The notes beneath the pieces are model-generated. The model did no database searches, was not told the origin of the DNA, and was given only the letters and a program-made list of their open reading frames with translations. Below, piece after piece: positions 33,850-45,800 of a stretch of DNA of 64,000 bases. Each line of letters opens with the position of its first letter. Within the stretch, counting starts at the first letter, position 1. Origin of the DNA: Diploscapter coronatus (taxonomy: Eukaryota; Nematoda; Chromadorea; Rhabditida; Rhabditidae); contig OZ038422.1 of assembly GCA_964036155.1 (NCBI GenBank), positions 81,925,201 to 81,989,200 on the forward strand, given 5' to 3'. The position numbers were made by a program, and so were the translations under genes.

Positions 33850-34373
33850 TAATTTTTTCATCGTTATTGAAGCATCAGTAACAAATATGCGATTTTAACA
33901 CAGACTGACCGCAATCTAATTGTGAATGATTAGAACTATCTGCCAACCTATTTTGTCTGTATCTTACAGCATTGGGTAAAGATTACGCTGACTTTTGTCA
34001 GCAAATGGTTTCGGTCTGCGAGACAATAGACTTGTGATAACTGTTCTCGCCAAGAAGCAGACGCATACAGACATGTCACTTTCAAGCCTGCCAGGCTTGA
34101 TCATGAATTTTTCGATTCTCATTCAATGATAAGAAATAGCGGTTTAAAAATGGTAGAGATAATTCATGATGTTATGCTTATACCAGGCCCTACCAGACCT
34201 GAAAGTGACATGTCTGGACACACATCAAATATAATATCGATTCTATTCTGACGGAGGCCTCATTTTCTTTTTTTCATTCTTTACGACAAATTGCCGCTAC
34301 AAAAGGCACGAACTTTTTGCCGCGGGACACTCGCAAAGGGTTAATTCTCTTGGTCAGGGAGGAACGAATAGGA
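33850..34373 (+). promoter_or_regulatory. Conserved grl upstream module, copy 4 (interrupted by an insertion)
   Basis: Same blocks as the other modules but split by the inverted-repeat element at about 34068-34217. The insertion lies just upstream of the TATA-like ATCAAATATAATATCG block, so it moves the distal part of the module away from the start. Confidence 0.55.
34068..34217. mobile_element. MITE-like element inserted in the grl4 upstream module
   Basis: The ends CAGACATGTCACTTTCA and TGAAAGTGACATGTCTG are perfect inverted complements, with looser pairing inside (CCTGCCAGG against CC[C/A]TACCAGG). The matching places before grl1 (15931) and grl3 (31648) lack it, which gives paralogous empty sites. 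I could not define a clear target duplication. Confidence 0.75.
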
Positions 34374-35268
34374 ATGCGTTTTATTACCTATTTATTCGCT
34401 ATTTTCGTCGGATTAGCTTCGGCTCAATTTAGTACGTTTATTTTGTATTCATAACTTGTTTTTTTTTCAAATTTCTTTGTTGTAAGAATGCCGTATGTTT
34501 TCTAAAAAAAATGCTACCTTCCTTTCTGCATTATCGTTTAGTTGGATAGCTTCTGTCATGACTACAATTGCCTAATTATTTGATCATTTTTCATTTAAAC
34601 TTGGAATGGTCAATTCTAGATTTCTTGAACTCTGGCAATTGCGGCAACAGCAATCGGGAGTCGACTCTGCTCTCTCCTAGGGGCGGTATCTGCTGCGATG
34701 ACCTAATCAAGAATCTCACAAAAACAGCTCTTTCCACCGCTGGATTCACACCCGGTCAATCGCAATTTGTCGACGTTGCGGGAAAAGCCGCCAAGGTAAA
34801 TCTCATAATTGCAAAAAGAGTCCCTTTTAAAATTGCGAGTTTAGGCAGTCCAAACTTTCATCCAAAATCACTTCGGTACAGCCTTCGAAGTCATCCTTGC
34901 AAAAAGCCAATTCGCCCTGAAGACCAACTACGTAAGGTCGGAAATCTGCAAATTTGAAATCAATGGATGGTATCTCGCTGTTTATGAAACACCAGCAGAC
35001 GTAAGGAAAAATGAGCTGAACTGTTTTAACTCGGAGCATTTGCAGTACGACATCAACGACTCGGTTCTCGAGTCGTACTTCGATGGCTTCTCCAGGGAAG
35101 ACCCACTCGGCTTGAAGGAAGCCCCTAAGGTTCTAAATTTTATCTTGGGAGTTAATTTTTCGTTGATTATTTTAGATCCCCGACCCGCGTCCAGCTCTGG
35201 ACTCTCTGCCCTCATCTTCTCCAGACCCCTTCTCCTTAGATCCTGCTTCAATCTATAGCGGCGTCTGA
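34374..35268 (+). CDS. Secreted Ground-like domain protein, copy 4 (grl4)
   Basis: Five exons (34374-34431, 34620-34795, 34845-35000, 35046-35129, 35176-35268) give 188 residues in frame. Signal peptide (GLASAQF), NCGNSN cysteine, ICCDD, FGTAFEVILAKSQF, ICKFEINGWY and VYETPAD support a Ground-like fold. The loop between strand and Cys is changed (NYVRSEIC in place of xYKGSKLC). Like grl3 it splices to a fifth exon, but its tail is Pro/Ser/Asp-rich (IPDPRPALDSLPSSSPDP) and ends YSGV, not LGK. AATAAA lies at 35321-35326. It arose by duplication together with the PET117 tail. Confidence 0.83.
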
Positions 35269-35438
35269 ATTCTTGGGAAAATAATTCTGTGTTTCTTCGC
35301 TTTTTATCAGTTTTCTGTACAATAAACGTTGTTTATGCTTTAAAAGACGCCGAACTATATCGTCTCAACGTGCATGCAGATTTTAACAACGATTCGTAAA
35401 TCCTTCAGCAACCCGTAATTATTATGTTGAACTATTTA

Positions 35439-35808
35439 GAGAGCGCAAACTCCGCTCCCTGCAAAAACGCGGCGGTATTCAAAAAGTGGTAGTACAGGGA
35501 CGCCCAAAATAGAAAGCGAGTCGTGTTTAGACTACGAAGGCATAAAAGGCCCAGTCTAGATCGATAATAAATCCAATGAAACGGTTGTGTGCCAAAAATC
35601 AGGCCGAAACATTCACATTCGCGCACCGCCACGGGGTTTTGTATTGCGAAAACGTGTTCATTTTGGGGTCTGAAAAATATGGATTCTTTCGCTCAAAATC
35701 AACTTATTTAATTTTTTTCTTACCAAAATTCATAGTTACCCCCAGAATGCATCTTCCTGAATAAAAATAAGAGCGAAATAGGGTTCTCGTGAGCCCGTTT
35801 GCACTCTC
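35439..35808. mobile_element. DNA-transposon-like element with TA flanks after grl4
   Basis: A 370-bp segment has terminal inverted repeats GAGAGCGCAAAC (35439) and GTTTGCACTCTC (ending 35808). TA lies on both outer sides (35437-35438, 35809-35810), the target duplication of Tc1/mariner-type elements. Frames in it are short and broken, so it is a non-autonomous or decayed copy. Confidence 0.7.
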
Positions 35809-36172
35809 TAACTTTAAGGGTGTTATTCGACTAACTATTGCCTGATTTGCTCTACACCTTTTATCGTGAACATGAATATTATTATTACTATGCAATTGAA
35901 GGTTAATAAACAATTTTTCTTCCGCTTCTTAATCTAAGATAAAATCGTACGCACTACAGACAATGGCTTTTGAAGTTCATTGTCATTTCGAAACGATGAG
36001 AAATTCCTTCAATTTTTCAAAAATCTATTGACGATTTTTTGAAACAGTGCAAAGGAAAGTTTATGAATATTTAACGTCAGAAAAAAATGATAACTCGAGT
36101 TCGCCACTACAAAAGGAACGAATTCTGCGTAGGCTGTACAGACTCAAACTTTGAAAACTGCAGTACAGCGAC

Positions 36173-37209
36173 ATGAGGGCATATTTCTTTACCATTCTAG
36201 CTATTATGTCCATTGGATTAGTTACTGCTCAATATAGTATGCTTTTCATAATATTTTGTAGATTTATTATTTTAAATGAAAATATCACCAACTTTCCGCA
36301 TTATTTATGTTTCTAGTCTTCTTTAGAATATGTACAAACTTTTTTTTATGATATGCAAAATATTAAATAAGTGGACAATTTCAGATCTTCCGGATACAAG
36401 CAGTTGTGAAAACAATAATCAGAAATACACTTTATACTCTGTCAAGGATACTGTTTGCTGTGATCCTCAGCTTAAGAATCTAGCAGGCAGGGTTTTGTCC
36501 GCTGCAAAATCTATCCCCAATAAATCCCCGTTTGCCAATCTCGTGGGAACAACCGTTAAGGTAAGTTAAAGCAAGATTCCGAAAATTTGCGTAAAAATTG
36601 ATTATGCTAGCTCGTCCGTGACTTCATCCAAAATCACATTGGTACAGCCTTCGGAGTCGTTATTGGAAAAAACAATTCTCCCACAAAGACCAACAATAAA
36701 GGATTGGAAATATGCAACTTCAAAGCCAATGAATGGTATCTCGCCATTTATGAAACGGCTTTGCAGGTAATATTATCGACTTGAATGTTTTGTGAAAGGG
36801 TTGCTGTTGTTGTTGCTGTTCGGCTCCGAGTTCTACCTGAGCTTTTCACACAGTGACCAACGTGAGATCACCAAAGTCTGTCACTCCACTCCTCAGCGCT
36901 TTACCTTTGCTAGCTTTCTTTGATTTAGTTGGTTCTCTTACACCGGCAACTCTTGTTACCCCACTCCTAATTCATGCGTACATGACGACCTTTGATCCGA
37001 TCATTTATTAAACGAGCTGACCAGGCAATGAGTGTGAGATTGCAAATATGAGATCGACGAGGGGAATGCGTGCTAATTTGGAATTGTGAGACTGTGATAT
37101 AGGCTAGCAGCAAAAAGACTTTATATTTTTCATTGGAATATTTCAGGAGCCCGGTAAGACTAAAAATTCTGAAACCCACCTCAAGCTATCCGATTTATTG
37201 ACTCGCTAA
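36173..37209 (+). CDS. Secreted Ground-like domain protein, copy 5 (grl5), short tail
   Basis: Four exons (36173-36236, 36385-36560, 36611-36766, 37147-37209) give 152 residues. The signal peptide (MRAYFFTILAIMSIGLVTA) is followed by Q20. The domain has VCCD, a helix (LIQ-type, LVRDFIQNHIG), a changed strand (FGVVIGKNNS) and ICNFKANEWYLAIYET. Exons 2 and 3 have the same lengths (176 and 156 nt) as in grl1-4, proving common origin, but the sequence is clearly more diverged. The C-terminus is only 21 codons (EPGKTKNSETHLKLSDLLTR) and the long Ser-rich tail is absent. The 380-bp intron before it is much longer than in the paralogues, and the last exon may have been captured. Confidence 0.75.
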
Positions 37210-38155
37210 TTGATGGAGAACCGATATCTCTCAGACATATATTCAACAACCAACTCATTGATTTATTTTATTATTATTATTATGTTCACCATGAATGAAG
37301 TTAACAAATAAAAGATAGTTAATTGAATATATTCTAGTTGTTTCAATGAAGTGAAATTTAAAAAAAAAATTTCTCGCAAATCAGATTAAGTAAAAAACCG
37401 AGGAACTCAAATTCGGCAGAACAGTAGACAATTTTTAGAGTCATATGAGGGACTTCATGAATATTTATTTGAAAAAAAATGCTTGTCTATAAGGGGGCAT
37501 TGATATTTTTATCTCCATGCGAAACGTTGTAACCTTTCAGCAATTAAAATAATTCTGCCCATGCTTTGTTAAAGTTGATATTCGATTCATTTTACATCAT
37601 GCGATGCGTTATAGAATAAATATATTTACAAGTAATGAAGGTAAAAAATTCATCTATCTTTCAACTTGAATTGATAAAGATCGTTTTTTGGTGAACTGGT
37701 TGCCCTAACCATATGATATGGTTTGCATTGCACTGTTATCATTGCTTCACATTCGAATGGTCATTAGCTTCGAATTCACTCACTTTCACGCAATCAGCCT
37801 GCTACTTCTTGTTTTTTCTCGTCAAACGAATTGTGACCACGGACCGCATTATCGACGCGTTTTTCAAATGCAACATGGCTGTTTTTGCCCGCATATCGAT
37901 CCGATTTTCATAATGGAATGTTACAATCTCCGATGCTAATGAACGACACAAAAGGCGATGGACGGTCGACGAAACTGCGAAACAGAGGCTGAAAGTGACG
38001 AAGGTAAGTGGCGTGAGGGCAGGGAGCGAGAAAAGGTGGCAAAAGCCCGCAATCATACAATCAAATCATCGCCAATAGACCGGCAGAGTGCCTGGCGGCT
38101 CCCAGTCTGTTCAGAAAGTCGAGCGGGGTCTCGCCAACCACCATCGATTTCCGAA
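37210..38155. other. Intergenic region between grl5 and grl6
   Basis: About 950 bp, AT-rich at first and more mixed after 37700. No conserved grl upstream module is recognisable, unlike grl1-4. Open frames here overlap on both strands and carry no known motif. Confidence 0.5.
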
Positions 38156-40040
38156 ATGCAACTTCCGTTCCTACAGTTATTTGTATATTTCATGCTTCCA
38201 GCAATTTTCCTACCTTCTACAATTTTGGCTGCAGGAAGATCACGACCTGAAGAAGGTAAACGACTCATTTGGTGATATTTGAAAACTTTATGTCAATTGA
38301 AGGACTAGTTTAGAAGATATGAAAAATCTATTGCATAAGGTGATATATTCGTGCTTTAGTGAAATGAGGTTTTCATGCTGAATGTACAAGCCTACCAAAT
38401 TCCCTAAATGAACTTTGATAATTTCCCCGAGTCGGTTTATCCAATTTCCAGTTTCTTTTTTATTCCGTTCGATGTTTACATCGAATCGTGGAAATAATCC
38501 GATAAAGTGAATTCACTCTGGTGCAGACTTTCGAAGAACTGTTCTCTTTGTCGAATAGAGTGGAACTTTGATAAAGACCTCTCCTGTAAATAGAGATCGA
38601 AGATGATAAATAATAAGGCAGATTTCCTGTCCCTGAAAAACTGTGAAGACCCGTTGCGGAAGCCAATGCTTGTGCCCTCGGGAAGACAGGTCTGCTGCGA
38701 TCTGCTCATCAAGAACCTGGCCGAGACCGCGCTCGAGATCGCTGGAATTCGGCCGGGAACGCGAGAATTCCGCGACGTCAGACGAATGGGCAAGGTAAGC
38801 AAGTTGTCTGAGCGAGTAAAATTCAGATATCTGATATAATAGAGATTTTGGTAGTTTCAAAAATTTTAAATAAGTTTAAGAAAATGCACAAACACGATAT
38901 TTATGAATCTTTGATCTTCCACACTAACTAAATAGGTATGCTTGATGAAATTAAGAAGTACACTACTAGCGATATTGAATCATGCAATCAGCGTTCAACT
39001 CTTTCGGTACTTTTTACTTCAAAAGAAATAGATTAAACCAAGAATATTAACCTACTTAGAGTTTTTAAAAAATTGTTTTTCGCTCCAATACACATTTGAG
39101 TTGATCCAGCAGTAGTAATAGAAATTTTTCAAATTACTTTATATTTCTTCGCATCGAATTTTTTTCTTAATCATAGACACATGCGTCAAATTTGATTTTT
39201 CGTGATAGTTAATGAGACAATGGCAGTAAATCACTTCCTTATTGTCATCATTCTAGCATTTCTTCATCCATAAATTGGACAGCCATTGTTTTTTTCAGGT
39301 AATTCGCGATTTCCTGCAAAAGCATTACGAGAAAGCCTTCGAGGTTCTTACAGCACAGGTACACTAATTAATTTGCATTCTACTATTTATAGCTCGTGAT
39401 CAAATAGTAAAAGAAAAAAAACATCTAATTATTGTAAAAATGATCTATGGTTATGAAATGATGTTTTCTTCAGATTGACATTACTCAGAGAACAAACTAC
39501 AAGGGAAGGAAAATTTGCACATGGGTTACAAATGGAATTCATTTTGCTGCCTATGAAACGCCGGGATTGGTGAGTTTTTAAACGATAATATTACCAAATA
39601 CCTATTACTTAAAATAAACTAATGATGCACATGTCTTAGCTAGACTATCTAAATGTGCAGTTCACCATCTTTAATTTGCCATCAAAATCACTCATTGGAA
39701 CGTTGAATTATCGTCAAGTTGGCTTCAGCAATTTGCAAATTCCAGCCTATCGAAAACGCGCAACATTTATTCTGTCCCTATTGATGATCATCTATCAACG
39801 ATATATTAGTTTTGATTTTGATGGATTGAAATAATATCATGCTTTGGAATAAGATTCTGAAATTTCAGTACAACATTCATGATAAGCTCCTCGAAGAATA
39901 TTACGATTCTATAGCAAACAAGGAAACTGGCAACAAGCGGCGACCCAAAGTAAGTCCATGAAAATCTTTATCTTTATCTAGTAGTGAAATTCGACTGATC
40001 ATTAATTTATCAATAACTTATCTAGCTTGATCTTCGTTAG
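38156..40040 (+). CDS. Secreted Ground-like domain protein, diverged member (grl6)
   Basis: Exons 38156-38255, 38622-38794, 39299-39358, 39474-39569 and 39869-39949 join in frame, and a final short exon is likely (40026-40040, LDLR then stop). Residues 1-26 are a signal peptide (MQLPFLQLFVYFML...LAA). The domain has one early cysteine (KNCEDP), VCCDLLIKNLAETALE, DFLQKHYEKAFEVLTAQ, KICTWVTNGIHFAAYETPG. The 52-codon third exon of grl1-5 is here split by an extra intron (20 + 32 codons). The tail is short and basic (NKRRPK). It is about 173 residues long. It is the most diverged copy and may be the old, single-copy type from which the cluster grew. The last exon is uncertain. Confidence 0.72.
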
Positions 40041-40672
40041 ATTGGTTGAAATTAGGTCGATCCCTCCTTGAAATTTAAATGGAGCGATCGAAAATTAAAT
40101 TGATAGCTTATCGAAATTGATCCTTCACTCCTTTTACGATATTTCCCAATTGTATGCCAATTATAGACTGGCAGTTCTCGAAACAAGCCCAACCGAGGGT
40201 TCGGAAGGAATCGAGGCTGGGGTCGGGGATGAATTCGCACGATTTCGTCACAATCAGCATTAGATCAAGGATTACGGATAGAGCTTTATGTCTTTCATTT
40301 TTCATCATTTTCATTCAAATCTCATTGTGTTTCTTGCAGTTCATTAGGCTTTTTCCAAATAGACACTCTTTTTGTATATAAAGACGTCATGTGATCGAAA
40401 CTTTGTCGCACACGATTGCTATTATTAGACGAGTGTTGATAATAATTTATTTTATTTGGACTGCCTATATGAGGTATTTAATGATAGCATATTTGAGAAA
40501 ATAAATAGAAGAAAACTTTATACGATAGAAGTAGAATATAATTTATGGCTAAACTAACTATGCGATAAAAACTCAATAAAACTATGCAGACTAACATTGA
40601 TAATTTACTAATCTTTAGGCTTTTCAATAATCAATAATAATTTGGGATAACTTTTAAGATAATACTTCTTGT
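40041..40672. other. Convergent intergenic region between grl6 and the DUF5648 gene
   Basis: Should hold both 3' UTRs. AT-rich, with TTTATT words near 40447 that are AATAAA on the minus strand and could end the DUF5648 transcript. No gene seen. Confidence 0.5.
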
Positions 40673-42887
40673 TTACCAAGTGTAGCAGACAGTGTTGTCC
40701 TTGGCTGAGTCCTTGTAGAGAGGATTGTTTCGATTGTTGTGACGGACCTCGTTCTTGTCAACTGTGTAGAAATAATCACCGACTGCAAAGGATATTCTTT
40801 AGAAATTTCGACGTTATCATTATTTTAAAAATGGAACTTCATGCTTGACTACACAAAATATACTTACATCCTTGCAAGGATTTCTGGTTCAACCTGTATA
40901 AAGGTTTGGTCGCACCACAGGCGCGTTTCCTGAAAGTTCTCCATCTTTCAACCATTATGCTAACACTCGAGAAAAGGTAATTATTACATCAACTTTTTTA
41001 TAAGATGAGTATCAAAACTTGTGATAGTTTGTTTCACTATCAGATGATTGATGTAATACTCGACTAATCACGCTATTGCTAGGAAAGGTAAAAAATGGTT
41101 ATGAAGATAGAATAAATCACGTATGATTAAGCTTGAATTTTTAAACCAAATTTCATAAGCGCAAAGACGTTTATTCCAATTGTTGTTGATATTTGGATAT
41201 CTAATTTGAAAGTTTTCACAAACCAAGTGCAGGCTCCGATAGGTTTCTTGGATGGAAGGAATCCATTTGCCTTCAATGATTGGCCAATGTCAGTGAAGGA
41301 CAGGATTTGGTTGCCTAAATTATTCATCCATTTATTTATCGAAATTCTGATGAATTTCAACATCTTACGATAACAATTCTTAATGATAATTTTAATGGTT
41401 TTTCGAAAGATATTGCAAGTCTGCATCATTTTCGTTACGATCGAAAAGGGTTATCCTTCTGCAAGATGAAGACAACCGATGTCAGACAATGGGAATGAAG
41501 GTTTTCCTTTCTTGCAATTTAATTCATTGGTTATTTTTTGCAGATTATCAAAGAACTGACCTGCAATGGGATGTTCGACAGAGTAAACGGTGATCAGTGG
41601 GGGACAGATTTGCTTGAACTTTTTGTAATTGGCTTGATAGGTGTCCCAAGGGATGACGCGGCCGTTTTCGAAGCCTGTATAAGGAAAGTAAGCCAGCCAA
41701 TCAAGGGCTAATTATCACACTTAAAAAGATAGACTCCGTTCTATCGGAACTTTCGAGATAATTACAAGACATTTTTAAGATCAACTGAACCAAAGAAAGA
41801 TTTTCCAAGGCAGTTTGCAAATGGCTAACGTAAAACGACGAAGCGTTTTTTAGTATTTGACTAAAGATAAAAGTGGCGAAATGCTTCCTTGTTCTGCACA
41901 AACCCTGTCAATTTTCTATTACGTTTCGTCAAATACTAAAAAGCGTTTCGTCATTACGTCATTTACAGGTTGCCATTTTCCAAAGGCAAATTTGACCATA
42001 TTGTTTGACGGAAGAATTTATAAATCAGAATTGACCTTCTTCAAGCTTGAAGCCTTGCAGTTCATAGTCGTGGATGATCTCTCGGTCAATATGGATTCGA
42101 TGTTTGCCGGTGGCTGGATTGTACAGTCTTCTCATATATTTAAGATGCGGTCTCAAAAGTTGCTGAAATTATTAGGAATATATATTTTCAGTTATCTTAT
42201 CGGGACACGGGATGAACACAGTTAGACTCTGAATAAATCTTATTCAGAGTTATACATCGATGTTATTTGAGTCACAAAATTTGGGATCAGACTCGAAGTT
42301 GATCAAACATTGACGATATCATAGTTCCTTTTGAGTTAAAATTCGAATTCTACATTAATCCTAATTTTTACAAGAAGAGCTAACATAATATCATATCGCT
42401 TTTCGGTCAGTTTTCATCGACAGAAGTTTTGAGATGTCATGGTCACGATTCTGAAGTAGAAAGTGTGTAGCAGTGACCTTCCTGGCCTTGGATATCCAGA
42501 AATCTGTTTTACGACATGAGGAAATCTCATACGAAATTGAAATTCGAAATTAGAATACACTATTTCTCTTTTACCCGACTGCGTGAACTTGTATGGATTT
42601 CTAAGACAATAAAGCTCATGGTTTCACTTTTCGACTTCAGATGCGTGATTAGAGCTGCATCTATAATCTATATTGGTTAAGAGATAGTCAAAAAGCGATA
42701 TGATATTATTAGGTGAACTCTCTTTGTCAGTTACGACTTACGAATTGTTTTTTGGCATCCTGTTTCTTCGCTTCGGTGTACATGAAAAGCAAAACTGTGC
42801 ATAGAATAGTGAAGAACCTGAATTTGAAATGAAAAGATACTCAACCGATTTTTCAACTGAGAAAATGACTTACCAGATATTCTTCAT
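40673..42887 (-). CDS. Secreted DUF5648-type repeat protein
   Basis: Seven exons on the minus strand (42887-42874, 42817-42742, 42162-42036, 41674-41561, 41314-41224, 40929-40868, 40782-40673) join in frame for 197 residues. Residues 1-21 form a signal peptide (MKNIWFFTILCTVLLFMYTEA). The rest resembles DUF5648 repeats, whose hallmark is LYRxYNPxTGDHFYTT..E: here RRLYNPATGKHRIHIDREII, then GFENGRVIP, and TKPLYRLNQKSLQGFGDYFY with TVDKNEVRHN near the end. Three cysteines lie in the C-terminal half (CTWKRACG and the last CYTW) and one in KQICPP. The family is found in secreted and cell-surface proteins of microbes and some animals; no reaction is known. It is convergent with the grl cluster. 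A foldback element sits in its third intron. Confidence 0.75.
41827..41965. mobile_element. Foldback element in an intron of the DUF5648 gene
   Basis: The left arm (41827-41862, containing CGACGAAGCG and TTTTTTAGTATTTGAC) pairs with the right arm (41930-41965, GTCAAATACTAAAAAGCG then TTTCGTCATTACGT). The arms are about 35 bp with few mismatches, around a spacer of about 67 bp. It lies in the intron between exons 3 and 4 and has no coding capacity. Confidence 0.7.
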
Positions 42888-45800
42888 TTTACGCGGCGAT
42901 TAGCCTATAAAATAATGAATAAATGAAGATTTAAGGTTAAAAGCGATAGGACCAACTTTATTCGCCTAAAATTAAGATGGAGATGTAAATGTAAATGAAG
43001 CGGCAAATGTAATGAGAAGAAGATGCGCTTCTTTATATGGCTGATTAAAGCTGGGGAAGGAAAGGTAGAAATGAAACGTGAAGAGTGGCTAGTTTGACAG
43101 ACAAAGATGGAGAATGACAAGAAAGGCAAGAAGGGATTGATTGTAGGGAAGTCTTGGAAAAGATAAGCAAGAAAAAGATATGGAAATAAGAAATCCAGTC
43201 ACAGTGCAAAGAAACAAAAGCAGGATGTGGATAGAGAGTGGCATAATTAAAAGGATTTCATTTCTTACGAGGTTTATGTCTCTTGAATTAGCGTAATCTT
43301 TTTTCTTATTCTCTTTATTAGATCAGGAAAAGTCGATCCAATACGTGTTATGAAGCGTCAGCATTGTCTCAGTTTTTCTTACGTAAATTTAGATATCAGA
43401 AGAGAATTTTACCGATTATATGCCATGAAAGTTGTTTACTCAAACTGAATATTCCAATGGGGAGTCTAATCAAAAATGGTATGACTTTAGATTGAAAATG
43501 ACCAATCTAGACTTTTACCCCCTCATTTTTGATCTTTCGATTCTTCTAAACCTTCTATTTTATTCCAAGTTGATCTTTACGAGTTCTAACTTGCATATGC
43601 AAGAAGTTATGTTAATGTGATGGATATTGACACTGACAAACTGCGTCTAGACGCGTTTCATAGCTCCGAATATCGTCAGCAAACTTGGCTACTTCACTTT
43701 ACGATGCGTAGATTTGCTCTTTTTTGACGAAAAAATCCGGAACTCAATCGAATGAGAATTTGGCTGTTTGATCAAAAAGAAAACGATAACATGCTACAAA
43801 TAATTTGCAAACTAAACTCAAAATTGGAACTTGAGATAGAACCCAATAAGATTTTCTGCTCTAATATTCATGAACTTATTTCAAAGCGGGCAATGATTAG
43901 TAATATACAGCCATCCAAGTTCTCATTATAAACCTAACTTCAGATTACAATCCGTGCACTTGTGAAACTGAAATTCTATGAATATTCGGAGCAATTCTAT
44001 TTACAAATCAAAATATTGGTCTCCCACGAAGAATTTTTCACATTCTTCCTGCATTCCATTCCAGACTTGTAAACATAAATATCCGACGAAATTAGAAACT
44101 TTTCATGGATCTACACAATTAATGTGCATTTTCCATTAGATCCGTTCCCAATCCCCATTCCATTCAATTCTTTGTTTTGTAAATTTCCATCCACACAATC
44201 CGAGTGTTTCACAACAATGTGGGAGGATTTCCCGATCTGATGATTTCTTGCTCCATTAAAATACGCAGATTATGGCCTGGAACCCTATTTATACCAAAAA
44301 TGAATTATAAGTGCATATTTTCATCTCTCAAATCCTTCCGATGACATTGGATTTGACTAAATTTCGAGATAAATTTGTAATAAGCTAATGCACTTCGTCT
44401 AGTCCAACATTTGTAAACATGGGATGAAATATGTTTTTGAAATACTAAAATTTCGTTTCTTGATCAAAATTTATAAGAATTTCATCAACTACCACCAACC
44501 AGAAATAGTTGTGTCTTATGATGATTCGAAATTCTTAATCCCGTTGAATAGCATTTAGTCTATGGCAGTAAGATTATGAATTCAAAAAAAACTACTGGAA
44601 TAAGATAGCCGCAAATAAATCGGGTACAAATATTTAGTAATAGACATAAATTTAGGTCATGTCTAAATCACTAATCACCAATTTATCATGAAACTGAGAT
44701 GGCGAAATTTTTTTATGAATATAACAGAGTAGCCACGAATTATGAAAACACATTATTTTCGAATAAGCCCTGACAAAAGTACCATTAATAAAATTAGGAA
44801 AATTGTAGTTTTAAAATTTTTAATGTATGTAAATTCTAAATATCTATTTGCTATTTCATTTGTTGCTCACTTTGACATACAATTCCACCATATTTGGAAA
44901 TTTTCTATAAATTCAGAGACGACAATATGTTTCCCCCTTTCTAAGCTGGCGCCTAGGTATACTTGTTTCAATTCGAATGAACTTTTACTGAAACTATAAT
45001 TTAATATATGGGTCTTGAAGGTCCTATAAATTTGATTCAATATCAATATATTGTAGAACAATTGGATCAAAAATATCGTGCGCCCTCTGAAATTTAGGAA
45101 TCCTACCAGCACGCATAAATTTGAAGCAAGTACTGGCGCATACGCATATAAAATATTTTATGAGGCTTTTCCCTTTAGTTTATATTAGAATATGGTCCGT
45201 AATATTAGCTACGGGCAAAATAAACGATACTGAATCATTCTTTTTCCCCAATTTGAATTGAAAAACGTGTTCCCACAACTTGTGGCCGTCCTGTACAAAT
45301 TTTGCGTTATAAAATTGTCAAATCATAGCCTGATCTATCCATAAAAAGAATTCTCATTTCATTAAAGAATCATGTCTGATTCTACTCACCATGCGTATAT
45401 TTTATTATTCAAAATCACGATTTGTAGTAGATTTCGCATGCCAGAGGTTATTTTGTAATCTTGAAAAACATCTTGGTCATTCAACTGCTAGATTTCCATG
45501 CAAAGACGCAATTATCCTGCAAGGCAACTTTCATGTCACTGCTTCATACATCTAATTATCGGGCAGAAAGCATCGATCATCTCTGCACATTTTGACGTCT
45601 CAACATCTTCTGTTAGATCTGCTCCTTCCTCCATTCAGTAATTTACTCATTCAGACGTATAATTTGATTGGCTCAACAATTAATTTATGCCTGCAGATTC
45701 GCGAATCGCGAATTAGCCATGCAATATTTGCATGTGCAAATTGCATCCATTACATGGGAAAACGAAAACATTTGCAGAGGAGATTAGGGTAGAGAAGATG

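Larger units (their letters stand above)
33060..35330 (+). repeat. Segmental duplication of the PET117 tail plus a grl gene (parent about 15250-16970)
   Basis: The copy starts inside PET117-like intron 2 (CAGCAATTTTACTTCGTCAC, parent 15262). It continues through the last PET117 exon and the upstream module into grl4. It carries two insertions missing from the parent: the probable solo LTR at 33088-33421 and the inverted-repeat element at about 34068-34217. Confidence 0.8.

Noticed and set aside
36767..37146. Extra exon or element inside the long third intron of grl5
   Set aside because: A TTGCTGTTGTTG run and mixed sequence are present, but I found no inverted ends, target duplication or in-frame exon.
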